A DNA stretch of 20,729 bases from positions 1 through 20,729 of the IMG/VR virus record IMGVR_UViG_3300048029_000182; one strand, given 5' to 3'. Position numbers and translations under genes: made by a program. The stretch comes from a virus. This document shows, in pieces, positions 13,441-20,003 of this stretch; positions within the stretch are counted from its first letter, which is position 1; every line of letters begins with the position of its first letter. The notes below the pieces were generated by a model. That model did no database searches and was not told where the DNA came from. It saw nothing but the letters and a program-made list of their open reading frames with translations.

Positions 13441-13872
13441 TTACGCGTCACCGCGTGTATATGAATAAAGAATCTGTACGGTGACAATGACGCCGCCAAT
13501 AGGGTCTATTGTACCATCATCCACCTCGACGCTGATAACCTGCGTATCTACCGCGTAACCTCCACGCGTCCTATCTTCATCAAGTTTTTCGTCGATAGCC
13601 TCTGCAATCTGATTGCGGGCAGTGTCGATGTTCTTGTGCTTAACAAAACAGACAAGCTCATAGTCGATAGTGCCATGCCTGCTCGTCATGCTGCCACCGA
13701 GGCTGGCGTCTTCTCGCGTCTCGTTGGCTGTGCGTACTAAGATCGCCGGAAACTGTGCGTTTGATAGCTTGTCGAAGTCGAAAGGCTCGCGCGTCACCTT
13801 CTTAACTTTAGGTGTCGTGATCGCTTGCAGGGTCGTCACTAGGTTCTTTGCGATGTTCTCTCTCACGCTCAT
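13441..13872 (-). CDS. Tail terminator/completion protein
   Basis: Tail terminators (lambda gpU type) cap the tail tube at its head-proximal end and set the joint with the neck. The 143-residue protein has an N-terminal helix (SVRENIAKNLVTTLQAITTP), a beta strand with 'FPAILVRTANETRE', 'TIDYELVCFVKHKNIDTARN', a helix 'QIAEAIDEKLDEDR', then the strands 'DTQVISVEVDDGTIDPIGGV' and 'VTVQILYSYTRGDA'. This alternation and the typical ending of a strand with 'Y.Y.RG' are common in terminator proteins. The assignment also rests on position, just before the tail tube gene. It overlaps the upstream gene by 4 bases and is separated from the tube gene by 12 bases that carry a GGGAG ribosome site. Confidence 0.75.
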   Translation of the reverse strand: MSVRENIAKNLVTTLQAITTPKVKKVTREPFDFDKLSNAQFPAILVRTANETREDASLGGSMTSRHGTIDYELVCFVKHKNIDTARNQIAEAIDEKLDEDRTRGGYAVDTQVISVEVDDGTIDPIGGVIVTVQILYSYTRGDA

Positions 13873-14300
13873 AACTTAAGCCCCTTAAAGTACGCATCAC
13901 GTATAGCGCGGGTATCGCCCCTGTTTAGGCCAAAGAATGGACGCTTTCGGTTGTTAAATGCGGCCTTCCTAGATTCTGCCCTGCTGTCGAAGTAGATCAA
14001 GCCGTCTTGACCCTGTAGACCCGACTGCATTGACTTGCGCATGCGGCCCGTAAAGATCAGCCGAACCTTATCGACTGGCCTGCCCTTGCTAGCTCGAAAC
14101 CCCTTATAGGCTTCTGAGTATGGGCGAAACGGTTGCTCGTGGACATCTAAGCCAAGGCTAGTGCGCTTCTGTATGCGGTTTAAGCCTTCTGCCGCCGCTC
14201 TACGCATTGCCCGCTTGTGATTCTGCGTGAACGTGCGCCCGAGCTTCTGCACCATCTTGCGCAGGTCACGGGGCTTCGTGTCTATGCTTACAGTAATCAT
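13869..14300 (-). CDS. gpG / HK97 gp10-like head-tail joining protein
   Basis: This 143-residue very basic protein resembles the phage virion morphogenesis family (Mu gpG, P2 gpS) and HK97 gp10, which act in head completion or head-tail joining. Diagnostic features are an N-terminal helical region 'DLRKMVQKLGRTFTQNHKRA', the segment 'PYSEAYKGFRASKGRPVDKV', 'LIFTGRMRKSMQSGL' (about residues 81-95) and the C-terminal 'NRKRPFFGLNRGD', matching the 'RPFLGLS' ending of the gpG family. Neighbours on both sides overlap by 4 bases (ATGA), an arrangement that usually indicates translational coupling. Which of the two related families it belongs to would need a profile search. Confidence 0.75.
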   Translation of the reverse strand: MITVSIDTKPRDLRKMVQKLGRTFTQNHKRAMRRAAAEGLNRIQKRTSLGLDVHEQPFRPYSEAYKGFRASKGRPVDKVRLIFTGRMRKSMQSGLQGQDGLIYFDSRAESRKAAFNNRKRPFFGLNRGDTRAIRDAYFKGLKL

Positions 14301-14710
14301 CGGTCGAGGCGGTTCAGCGGAATGCTTTCCTTTTCCTTGTCGGTGACAGTGCCGTCATTATCAGCGTCGTACTCAACACCATCTTGGAAAACAGCGTCTA
14401 GCTCTTCACCGTAACGTGCCTTGTAAAAGTCTATCATTTGCAAAAAGCGGTCGTCGTCTACCCAGTTAGTAAGCTGCGGCAACGCGTACTTCCACAACAC
14501 AAGGTAAGCACTAGCGCGTGTCCATTGTGCTTCTGTCAGATAGCTAGCATCCATCTCGCCAGCAATGCCCTTGCGATGCCACCATCTATTGCGGATTTCA
14601 CGCTCAACGTCAGCCTGCGCTTTGGCGTGCTCGTCGGTAAACGCTGGTATCCCAAGATCAAAGATGTCAGGGACAATCGCCTCTAAATCGTTGTCAGTGC
14701 TAAACGCCAT
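14297..14710 (-). CDS. Head-tail connector/adaptor-like protein with EF-hand loop
   Basis: The position (after capsid, before gp10/gpG-like and tail terminator genes), the 137-residue length and the mostly helical make-up fit the gp6/gp15-type adaptor ring that docks under the portal. Visible segments are 'AQADVEREIRNRWWHRKGIA' (about 31-50), 'TEAQWTRASAYLVLWKYALPQL' (about 59-80) and 'FLQMIDFYKARYGEELDAV' (about 89-107). Close to the C-terminus, residues 115-126 read DADNDGTVTDKE, which fits the canonical EF-hand calcium loop (acidic at positions 1, 3, 5, Gly at 6, Val at 8, Glu at 12). Only one loop is present and the flanking helices are short. Calcium binding is inference. It overlaps the next gene by 4 bases. 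Confidence 0.75.
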   Translation of the reverse strand: MAFSTDNDLEAIVPDIFDLGIPAFTDEHAKAQADVEREIRNRWWHRKGIAGEMDASYLTEAQWTRASAYLVLWKYALPQLTNWVDDDRFLQMIDFYKARYGEELDAVFQDGVEYDADNDGTVTDKEKESIPLNRLDR

Positions 14711-14714
14711 TTAA

Positions 14715-14993
14715 TCACCACTTTACCTTTGCGGCCCAATAGACAGCATCTAGTGGTGTCGCGTTTCGTAGATTCTTTTCGTGTCGTGCGTACCAAGCCG
14801 CTCGCATTGCTTTGTCGCGGGCTGACTCCCCATCTTTAGGTGGGTAAGTCTTCGCGCCTTTAGCGCCGAACCTTACTAGCTTGATAACGCCTTTGTAGCG
14901 AGCCAATACCGCGTGCGATTTGTTCGGATGTCGTGGCGTGCGCTTTGCCACGTTGTAATCCTCGAACCGTTCACCGCGATAAGTAACTGCCAT
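14715..14993 (-). CDS. Small basic protein of unknown function, capsid-neck junction
   Basis: The 92-residue basic protein does not match a function I can name. What is visible: 'VIKLVRFGAKGAKTYPPKDG' (about residues 36-55), then 'ARDKAMRAAWYARHEKNLRN' and a C-terminal 'YWAAKVKW'. The pattern of FGxxGxxTYP, an RHxKN stretch and a terminal W-rich segment loosely recalls DUF5754-like small proteins found in phages and large algal viruses, but I cannot confirm it. It sits between the capsid hairpin and the head-tail adaptor, where decoration or neck proteins often occur. The ribosome site GAGGT is 6 bases before the ATG, directly behind the hairpin, so its expression depends on readthrough. Confidence 0.8.
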   Translation of the reverse strand: MAVTYRGERFEDYNVAKRTPRHPNKSHAVLARYKGVIKLVRFGAKGAKTYPPKDGESARDKAMRAAWYARHEKNLRNATPLDAVYWAAKVKW

Positions 14994-15006
14994 GTAAACC
15001 TCAAAG

Positions 15007-15028
15007 TAAAACGGGGCCGAAGCCCCGT
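15007..15028 (-). terminator. GC-rich UUCG hairpin after the capsid gene (partial terminator or 3' stabiliser)
   Basis: On the minus strand, ACGGGGC-TTCG-GCCCCGT gives a perfect 7-bp stem (15022-15028 with 15011-15017) closed by the very stable C(UUCG)G tetraloop, followed by TTTA. It starts 6 bases after the capsid stop codon. The U-tract is short (three or four T) and the next gene's ribosome site (GAGGTTTAC) follows at once, so I expect attenuation or 3'-end protection of capsid mRNA more than full termination. Confidence 0.75.
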
Positions 15029-15034
15029 GAGAGC

Positions 15035-15871
15035 TTAGAGAGTAGCGTCGAAGTACATCTCAACACCATAGCTGTCGTCTAGCTCTGCAACACCGTATAC
15101 GGCAGTTGCGTTTAGCTCGAAAGCACGGAGAGAGGCGTTTCGCTCTGTCTCTAGGTTGAAGTCACGCTTCATAGCGATACACAGTGACTCAGGAGCAAAG
15201 ACAGCGCCTTTCGCATCACCAGAACCATCTACGGTGATGTTAGCCGACTGGTATACGTCGATGCCGCCGATAGAACCGACGAAACCGTTGCGCATTGCTT
15301 CGTTCTGAGCATCGCCACCGTTGGGGTTCGCGAAGGTGTTGGTCAGGTTAGCTGACAACTGGTAAGCGTGGTATGGGTGAACAACCGCCGCCATTGGACC
15401 AGTTACCTTTGCATTGCGGAGAGTTGCCGCCGCCTTAAACAAGTCAGCAACAGTGATCTCCTGAGCCGCCGCACCAAGTGACGCAGAGAAGCCATCGAAC
15501 AATGCGATGATGTCCTTGTCGATCTTAGTAGCGATTGCGTTACCGAGAACAGTACCAAGCTCTTGAGCTGGGTTGCCTGCGCCCATAGTAGCCATGTCAG
15601 TAAGAACAACCTGCGCACCTACTTCACCGATGGTGCAAGTCACGCTTGTGGTTGATACTTCTGTCGCGCCCATGTCTGTACCTTCAGTAAGGTCAGCCGC
15701 TGAGATCGCTGGGTACTTAGGAACCTGAATAGTCTTACCAGCTACGTTACCGATGTCGTAACGAGTGATAAGGCCAGCCATCAGTGATTGCTCTTCAGCT
15801 GTGAAGCGAGCTTGAAGAATTATGTTAGCGAACAGATCGTCTAACGTAGTTGAAGTTGTTTCGTTAGCCAT
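15035..15871 (-). CDS. Major capsid protein (HK97 fold)
   Basis: This is the main shell protein, present in hundreds of copies. The 278-residue sequence begins with a helical N-arm (ETTSTTLDDLFANIILQARF), then 'AGKTIQVPKYPAISAADLTEG' (about residues 45-65) and 'EVGAQVVLTDMATMGAGNPAQELGTVLGNAIA', a segment shared by many HK97-fold capsids of the marine podo-/siphovirus type. Later come 'MAAVVHPYHAYQLSANL', the 'GSIGGIDVYQSANI' strand-loop and 'ATAVYGVAELDDSYGVEMYFDA' at the C-terminus. It is followed directly by a strong hairpin (15007-15028), consistent with capsid mRNA being treated differently from the rest of the operon. The ribosome site TTTGAGG lies 11 bases before the ATG. No delta-domain or maturation protease gene is adjacent. 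Confidence 0.93.
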   Translation of the reverse strand: MANETTSTTLDDLFANIILQARFTAEEQSLMAGLITRYDIGNVAGKTIQVPKYPAISAADLTEGTDMGATEVSTTSVTCTIGEVGAQVVLTDMATMGAGNPAQELGTVLGNAIATKIDKDIIALFDGFSASLGAAAQEITVADLFKAAATLRNAKVTGPMAAVVHPYHAYQLSANLTNTFANPNGGDAQNEAMRNGFVGSIGGIDVYQSANITVDGSGDAKGAVFAPESLCIAMKRDFNLETERNASLRAFELNATAVYGVAELDDSYGVEMYFDATL

Positions 15872-15894
15872 GATTTAAAGCCTCAAATAATAGA

Positions 15895-16566
15895 TTAAAT
15901 TTTGCCAGCCAGCTTCAGCTCTCGATAAAGCCTCTGACCTTCTTCGCCCATAGCGAGCATATCCGAGCTAGTTAATGGCTTACTCGTAGAGCCTCCACCC
16001 ACTGCACCTTGTGAGCCTGCGCCACCTGCTGACGCTTTGACGAAGTGCGGGTTTGTTGTCAGGAAGTCAGACACTAACTCATCGACACTTAGCGGGTCGC
16101 CCTTGTCGTTATAGCGTGGTGTCCCGTTCGCATCGTAAACCTCTGCGGTGCCGTCTTCAGACAGCCGAACCGAACCACGTAACAACTGACCGACTTGCTC
16201 TGCCGATACTGCGTTGTTTCTACTCGCCGCCGTGAGCAATGCCCCATCGACTAACTGGCTTTCGAGACGTTGCTTGTACGTCCTAATTTCCTGATCTTTC
16301 TTTTCGACGGTCTGCTTAAGAATCGACTCGAACTCTCCGCGCTCTTTCTGCTTCTCAACTTCAGCCTCTTGCTGACGCTGTAAAAGCGACTTAGCTTCGT
16401 CGAGGTCGATACCTTCTAGCCTTTTGTCGTATTGGCGCTTAGTGCGGGCAACACGGTCAGCCACTATTCGGTCTAACTCTTCCTGTGTGAACGTCTTTGC
16501 TTCCTGAACTTCTGGTGTTTCCACTGCGGCTTCAGTTACCGCGTCTACCATGACTTCATCGCTCAT
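15895..16566 (-). CDS. Capsid scaffolding-like protein (coiled coil)
   Basis: Scaffolding proteins direct assembly of the prohead and are removed before or during packaging. The evidence is architecture and position: 223 residues, strongly charged, with a long predicted coiled coil from about residue 25 to 110 (KTFTQEELDRIVADRVARTK, then heptad-like QQEAEVEKQKERGEFESILK). A folded segment follows with 'GALLTAASRNNAVSAEQVG' and 'TPRYNDKGDPLSVDELVSDF' (about 110-170), then a low-complexity Gly/Ser/Ala linker (AGGAGSQGAVGGGSTSKP) and a short C-terminal helix that could contact capsid. This resembles the scaffold or GP20-like minor structural proteins that precede HK97-fold capsid genes. I see no protease signature. 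The ribosome site is AGAGGA, 7 bases before the ATG. Confidence 0.82.
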   Translation of the reverse strand: MSDEVMVDAVTEAAVETPEVQEAKTFTQEELDRIVADRVARTKRQYDKRLEGIDLDEAKSLLQRQQEAEVEKQKERGEFESILKQTVEKKDQEIRTYKQRLESQLVDGALLTAASRNNAVSAEQVGQLLRGSVRLSEDGTAEVYDANGTPRYNDKGDPLSVDELVSDFLTTNPHFVKASAGGAGSQGAVGGGSTSKPLTSSDMLAMGEEGQRLYRELKLAGKI

Positions 16567-16593
16567 GTTACGAATCCTCTTTCGAGTAGGGTT

Positions 16594-16603
16594 AATTGTA
16601 TCA
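16594..16603 (-). promoter_or_regulatory. Possible extended -10 promoter element ahead of scaffold/capsid
   Basis: TGATACAATT on the minus strand fits an extended -10 (TG-N-TACAAT) and lies in the non-coding gap 28 bases upstream of the scaffold start. I see no -35 hexamer at 16-18 bases upstream. A near-identical TGATATAATT occurs in the other short non-coding gap near 5970. Both may be chance in an AT-rich spacer. Confidence 0.2.
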
Positions 16604-16605
16604 AA

Positions 16606-16656
16606 TTAGCGTGACTTACGCTTTTTCTTACGCTTGTCTTTCTTATGGTACGGCAT
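16606..16656 (-). CDS. 16-residue highly basic micro-ORF
   Basis: The encoded peptide is MPYHKKDKRKKKRKSR, with 11 Lys/Arg out of 16 and one His. It has no family that I recognise and is far below usual gene-calling length. What supports translation is the leader: TAAAGGAGGATTT directly precedes the ATG, an essentially perfect Shine-Dalgarno sequence that also contains the stop codon of the MuF gene. The micro-ORF fills half of the only ~100-base gap in the head module, between MuF and scaffold. Such a basic peptide could bind nucleic acid or the acidic scaffold, but that is inference. The alternative is that the ribosome site serves reinitiation into the scaffold gene and the peptide itself has no role. 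Confidence 0.6.
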   Translation of the reverse strand: MPYHKKDKRKKKRKSR

Positions 16657-16666
16657 AAATCCTCCT

Positions 16667-17407
16667 TTAGTCAGGAACAGGCACCCACCAATGGCGGCAG
16701 TTGTAGCCGCCTCTCACACGGAACGGATCGCCCGAGCGTTTGCCCTTCCACGAGTCGTCCCATATCTCATAAATTTCGTCTGTCGTGTATTCCTTTCCGA
16801 CGTGCTTCTGGCAGAAGGGGCGCGTTGATTCGATGGTGTCGCCCTCATACCTAAAGGTCATGATGCCAGCCTCTGCCGCCGCCGCCTGCTGTATGGATGA
16901 GCTAAACTCGAAAAGCGAGTCATGTAGCATGGTCTTTGAGTATCGTTGCAGGTCAGCGTCTAACAGGTTGTTAAGCTCAGACAAGCTTGCAGAAAACGGC
17001 GTGCCCGACAGCGTGTTGTTGTACACCTGCTGATATAGCGCCTCTGCGAACTCGTCAGCCAGTGCCTCATGACCCGTAAAGCTAAACTGCTGAAGCTGTC
17101 CGATGACTGACTGCGGTACACGAAAGTCGGCGAACTGCTCCATGAACTCTTGCGTCAGTGCTACGGCGTCGGGATACTCGCGAATAATGTCGTCAATGAC
17201 CGTCAGGTATTCATCGCGCACAAGGCCGTCTATTTGCGCTCTGAGGGCGAGTGCGGCATCTAGGTCAAACAACACACCATCACGTAGAGGAAGGCCAGCA
17301 AGCGCGTCTGTGAGCCTTAAGCGCAATGACTCCATAGCACGCAAAAGACGACGCTCATGTGCAGAGGTCGCCCTTTCTAATGCGCGTGTGAGTTCCTCAC
17401 TGTTCAT
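16667..17407 (-). CDS. MuF/SPP1 gp7-like minor head protein
   Basis: This is a minor head component of the Mu gpF / SPP1 gp7 type, thought to ride inside the capsid near the portal and affect DNA exit. The N-terminal two thirds of the 246 residues are helical and rich in Leu, Glu and Arg. The C-terminal MuF signature is clear: 'RPFCQKHVGKEYT' at about residues 196-208, 'EIYEIW', then 'GGYNCRHWWVPVP' at the very end, with the Cys and His residues that define the family. The gene follows the portal with an 11-base overlap, the normal place for a MuF protein. No toxin or extra enzyme domain is fused to it, unlike in some MuF proteins. Its TAA stop runs into the strong ribosome site of the micro-ORF that follows. 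Confidence 0.9.
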   Translation of the reverse strand: MNSEELTRALERATSAHERRLLRAMESLRLRLTDALAGLPLRDGVLFDLDAALALRAQIDGLVRDEYLTVIDDIIREYPDAVALTQEFMEQFADFRVPQSVIGQLQQFSFTGHEALADEFAEALYQQVYNNTLSGTPFSASLSELNNLLDADLQRYSKTMLHDSLFEFSSSIQQAAAAEAGIMTFRYEGDTIESTRPFCQKHVGKEYTTDEIYEIWDDSWKGKRSGDPFRVRGGYNCRHWWVPVPD

Positions 17408-18791
17408 CTGCTGGCGCTACTGCCGTGAAGTCACCAAGTGCCTGCTGTCCTTGCTCAATCTCAGTGTGTGCCTGTGCAAGCATTTCATCATCGAGCAACA
17501 AGTCTGCAATCTGCTTATCGACAGCCTGTGCGAATGTAGTAGAGCGCACGCCTGACGCCTTAGCTTGCTGCAGGTAGCGCAGCTCAGATTCGTAGTCGCG
17601 GATGTCAAAGCTATTGGGGTAGCTGATCTCTACCTCATGGAGCGGATGACCTTGCCATGTACACCACAACTGCCACAACTGCTCCTCGGCTAGCTCTAAG
17701 ATGTCAGCTTTCTCTGAAAGCTTGGCATTTAGCATTTGGAACTCTGTCTGCATTGCCACGCCTGACTGTGTGATTGCCTCAGTGCCACGTACTGCACCCA
17801 TGTGCGACATGCGGTTGATAGCGTCAATCTTGTCGGTGATAGATGCACGGATAGCGTCGAGGTTAGCGCCTGACGGTTGCATCTGGTACGGCTTGAGTGC
17901 GCCGTCCATGTCATCGCTGATGTTAATGACTGCGCCCGCACCTGCACTTGCGTCGGTGTCGTAGGTCTTAACCAGTGTAGGGTGGTTAGAGATGCGGATA
18001 AGTTGCTCGATCTCCGAAAGCTCTTGGTAGATAGCGCGTTGCATATACGCGATGTCTGAGATGTCGCTAACGCCAATGCCGCGCACGATTGAGCGGTTAG
18101 AGGGTAGGTGTACTGCGGGAATCTTGCCGATAGGGTTGTCGATAGTCTCGACTACCTGCGCCTGATCACCAAGGTAACGCACTAGCTGGATCTTCTCGCG
18201 ATCCCAAATACGGAAATAGGTCTCTGTCGTCGTGCCGTCAATGCGGTTCACCGACTCGCGTACCTTCATATAGGTCAGCTCATGGCGACCACTAGGCATA
18301 CGCTCATACTTCCAGTCGTAGACGTTCTCGGGCGTGATTAGCGTGACGTAGGGGCGTATCTCCTGCGCTAGCTCCTCGGCCCGTGTGCCTGCTGTCGATT
18401 GCGGCTTGTCCAGCATGATCCAGACGTGACCGTAAACGCTCGACCAGATCTGCGCCTCACGCATGAAGCTGTTGAAGTTTTGACCGTCGAGGTTTGCGTC
18501 GTTCATAAACGCCTCTAGGTCAGCACTGCCCTCCATCTGCTGGAAGTTACGAGTAGGCGGTACACGCCATAGAAACGAGCTGTAGACGTGAACGACGTTC
18601 CGACAATGGTTGTCTAGGGGTGTCAGCTCTAAACGCCGTGCGTAGGCGTTCTTGTCCTCGTTGAGGTAGCTAGTAAGGTACGAGCCATCTTGATAATCCT
18701 GCCCGCCCATGTAGCTCCTAACGTAGAACTCCCAGCGGGCTACGTTGTTCTCATAATCGGGGTGTTGATATTCGATGTCTTCGTAATACAT
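17397..18791 (-). CDS. Portal protein
   Basis: The dodecameric portal forms the DNA channel at the unique head vertex and binds terminase and the neck. This 464-residue protein starts immediately after terL, and its ribosome site (GAGGTGG) lies inside the end of terL. The segment from about residue 55 (LTPLDNHCRNVVHVYSSFLW) and the 'NPIGKIPAVHLPSNRSIVRGIGVSDISDI' region (about 220-250) are characteristic of SPP1 gp6/DUF4055-type portals. After it come the long helices expected of the stem and wing, with 'AITQSGVAMQTEFQMLNAKL' close to residue 355. The C-terminus is acidic and helical. The neighbours TerL and MuF-like protein fix the assignment. It overlaps the next gene by 11 bases. Confidence 0.93.
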   Translation of the reverse strand: MYYEDIEYQHPDYENNVARWEFYVRSYMGGQDYQDGSYLTSYLNEDKNAYARRLELTPLDNHCRNVVHVYSSFLWRVPPTRNFQQMEGSADLEAFMNDANLDGQNFNSFMREAQIWSSVYGHVWIMLDKPQSTAGTRAEELAQEIRPYVTLITPENVYDWKYERMPSGRHELTYMKVRESVNRIDGTTTETYFRIWDREKIQLVRYLGDQAQVVETIDNPIGKIPAVHLPSNRSIVRGIGVSDISDIAYMQRAIYQELSEIEQLIRISNHPTLVKTYDTDASAGAGAVINISDDMDGALKPYQMQPSGANLDAIRASITDKIDAINRMSHMGAVRGTEAITQSGVAMQTEFQMLNAKLSEKADILELAEEQLWQLWCTWQGHPLHEVEISYPNSFDIRDYESELRYLQQAKASGVRSTTFAQAVDKQIADLLLDDEMLAQAHTEIEQGQQALGDFTAVAPADEQ

Positions 18792-20003
18792 TTACGTCCA
18801 CCTCTGCGGGGATTGCGGCGCGTTCGCCTTTCTAATTGGAAATAGATACTCCACCGCATAGCCAAGTGCATCGTTCATGTGGTCAAAGCCGTCCTTCTCA
18901 GGCTGACTTGTACCCTCTTTGTAGGTGTGGCGTTCCAATGACTCAATCACCTTCTTGCACTTAGGGTCAACGTATAAACGCCGGATACCATCGCTGGAGA
19001 GTAGCCGACTGTTTACCGCGTTTATTCTGTCTCTTACTGCCGCATGTGAGTTTCGGACGCGTACCTCGAAACCCGCGTTTTGCAATATCGACAAGTCTGT
19101 CCTGCCACCTGCGCTTGTCTTACGTTGCCGACTAGCAGGGTCAGGGTATATCACTATTGTACCATTTCCGTAGCGTTCGCGAAGCTCTGCGACCATCTCG
19201 TCGGTGTTCGACCCAAACATCACGATTTCATCGAAGACGTGCAGCGTGTCGCCCTTGCGTGTCATTAGCACGGCGCTCATCGGGTCGAGGTTAAAGTCCA
19301 TGCCTACGTGAATAACTGAGCGGTCGCCATCGTGCCGTTTTACTGATTCCTCTCGCTTGAAGGAGTAGTAGATGACCCCCTGATATGACACGAAGGCGGC
19401 GCAGTATTCTTGCTTGAAGGTTCGTTCGTCCAAGTCCGCTTTAGCTGACTCAATTTCTGTCGGTGCAACATTTCCGCCTTCAATCGTGGTGTATTGATGT
19501 GAACTCCATCCGTCATCGCCGTCTAATCCTTTGCCATATAAATCGTAAAAGTGGTTGCGCCCTTTTGGTGTACCAATAAAGACCGCAGAGCCGCCCCTAT
19601 CGCTGAGGCTTGGCCTAATCACTTCGTACCATGCCTCTTTGCGCATATCGGCAAACTCGTCCAGCACAACGAAGTCTAGTGATCGCCCTCGTAGGTTGTC
19701 AGGCTTCTCTGCACCTTTGAGGGATATAGTCGAGCCGTTCAGCAGGCTAAGTGTCAGTGCAGTCTCATTGGTCTTTGACACATACGCGGGCGGTATTTGG
19801 CTAATAAGCATTTCCCACGCTATTTCCTTTGCCGCCTTATACGTTGGGGCGACGTACCATACGTGCTGGTCTTTTTTTTGCAGTGCCTTGGCTAGTAGTT
19901 CTGCCGTGCTTAGAAATGTCTTGCCGAAACGCCTGCCCGCTACGACTACCCGAAACCTTGTGCTGTCATCGAATATCTTAGTCTGCGGCTTCGTCAATAT
20001 CAT
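18792..20003 (-). CDS. terL: Terminase large subunit (ATPase/nuclease)
   Basis: This is the motor and nuclease that pumps phage DNA into the prohead and cuts it. At 403 residues it is a compact TerL. The Walker A is GRRFGKT at residues 23-29, preceded by VVVA. The Walker B is FVVLDEFAD at about residues 110-118, and the coupling segment VFIGTPKGRNHFYDLY follows. The C-terminal RNase H-like nuclease shows its acidic residues in GMDFNLDPMSAV, in the IYPDP segment and in the final DHMNDALGYAVEYLFP. The ATG at 20003 is chosen because it leads directly into the ATPase domain; its Shine-Dalgarno sequence is weak, so translational coupling to terS through the 26-base overlap is likely. It abuts the portal gene exactly (TAA then ATG). 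Confidence 0.97.
   Translation of the reverse strand: MILTKPQTKIFDDSTRFRVVVAGRRFGKTFLSTAELLAKALQKKDQHVWYVAPTYKAAKEIAWEMLISQIPPAYVSKTNETALTLSLLNGSTISLKGAEKPDNLRGRSLDFVVLDEFADMRKEAWYEVIRPSLSDRGGSAVFIGTPKGRNHFYDLYGKGLDGDDGWSSHQYTTIEGGNVAPTEIESAKADLDERTFKQEYCAAFVSYQGVIYYSFKREESVKRHDGDRSVIHVGMDFNLDPMSAVLMTRKGDTLHVFDEIVMFGSNTDEMVAELRERYGNGTIVIYPDPASRQRKTSAGGRTDLSILQNAGFEVRVRNSHAAVRDRINAVNSRLLSSDGIRRLYVDPKCKKVIESLERHTYKEGTSQPEKDGFDHMNDALGYAVEYLFPIRKANAPQSPQRWT

Noticed and set aside
13500-13515. GGTACAATAGA as another -10-like box (also near 19150)
   Set aside because: Both copies lie inside conserved coding sequence (tail terminator and TerL), without a TG extension or a -35, so chance is more likely.
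16620-16650. Possible T-rich terminator after the MuF gene
   Set aside because: The run of T and C on the plus strand is the Lys codons of the micro-ORF; no hairpin is present beside it on either strand.
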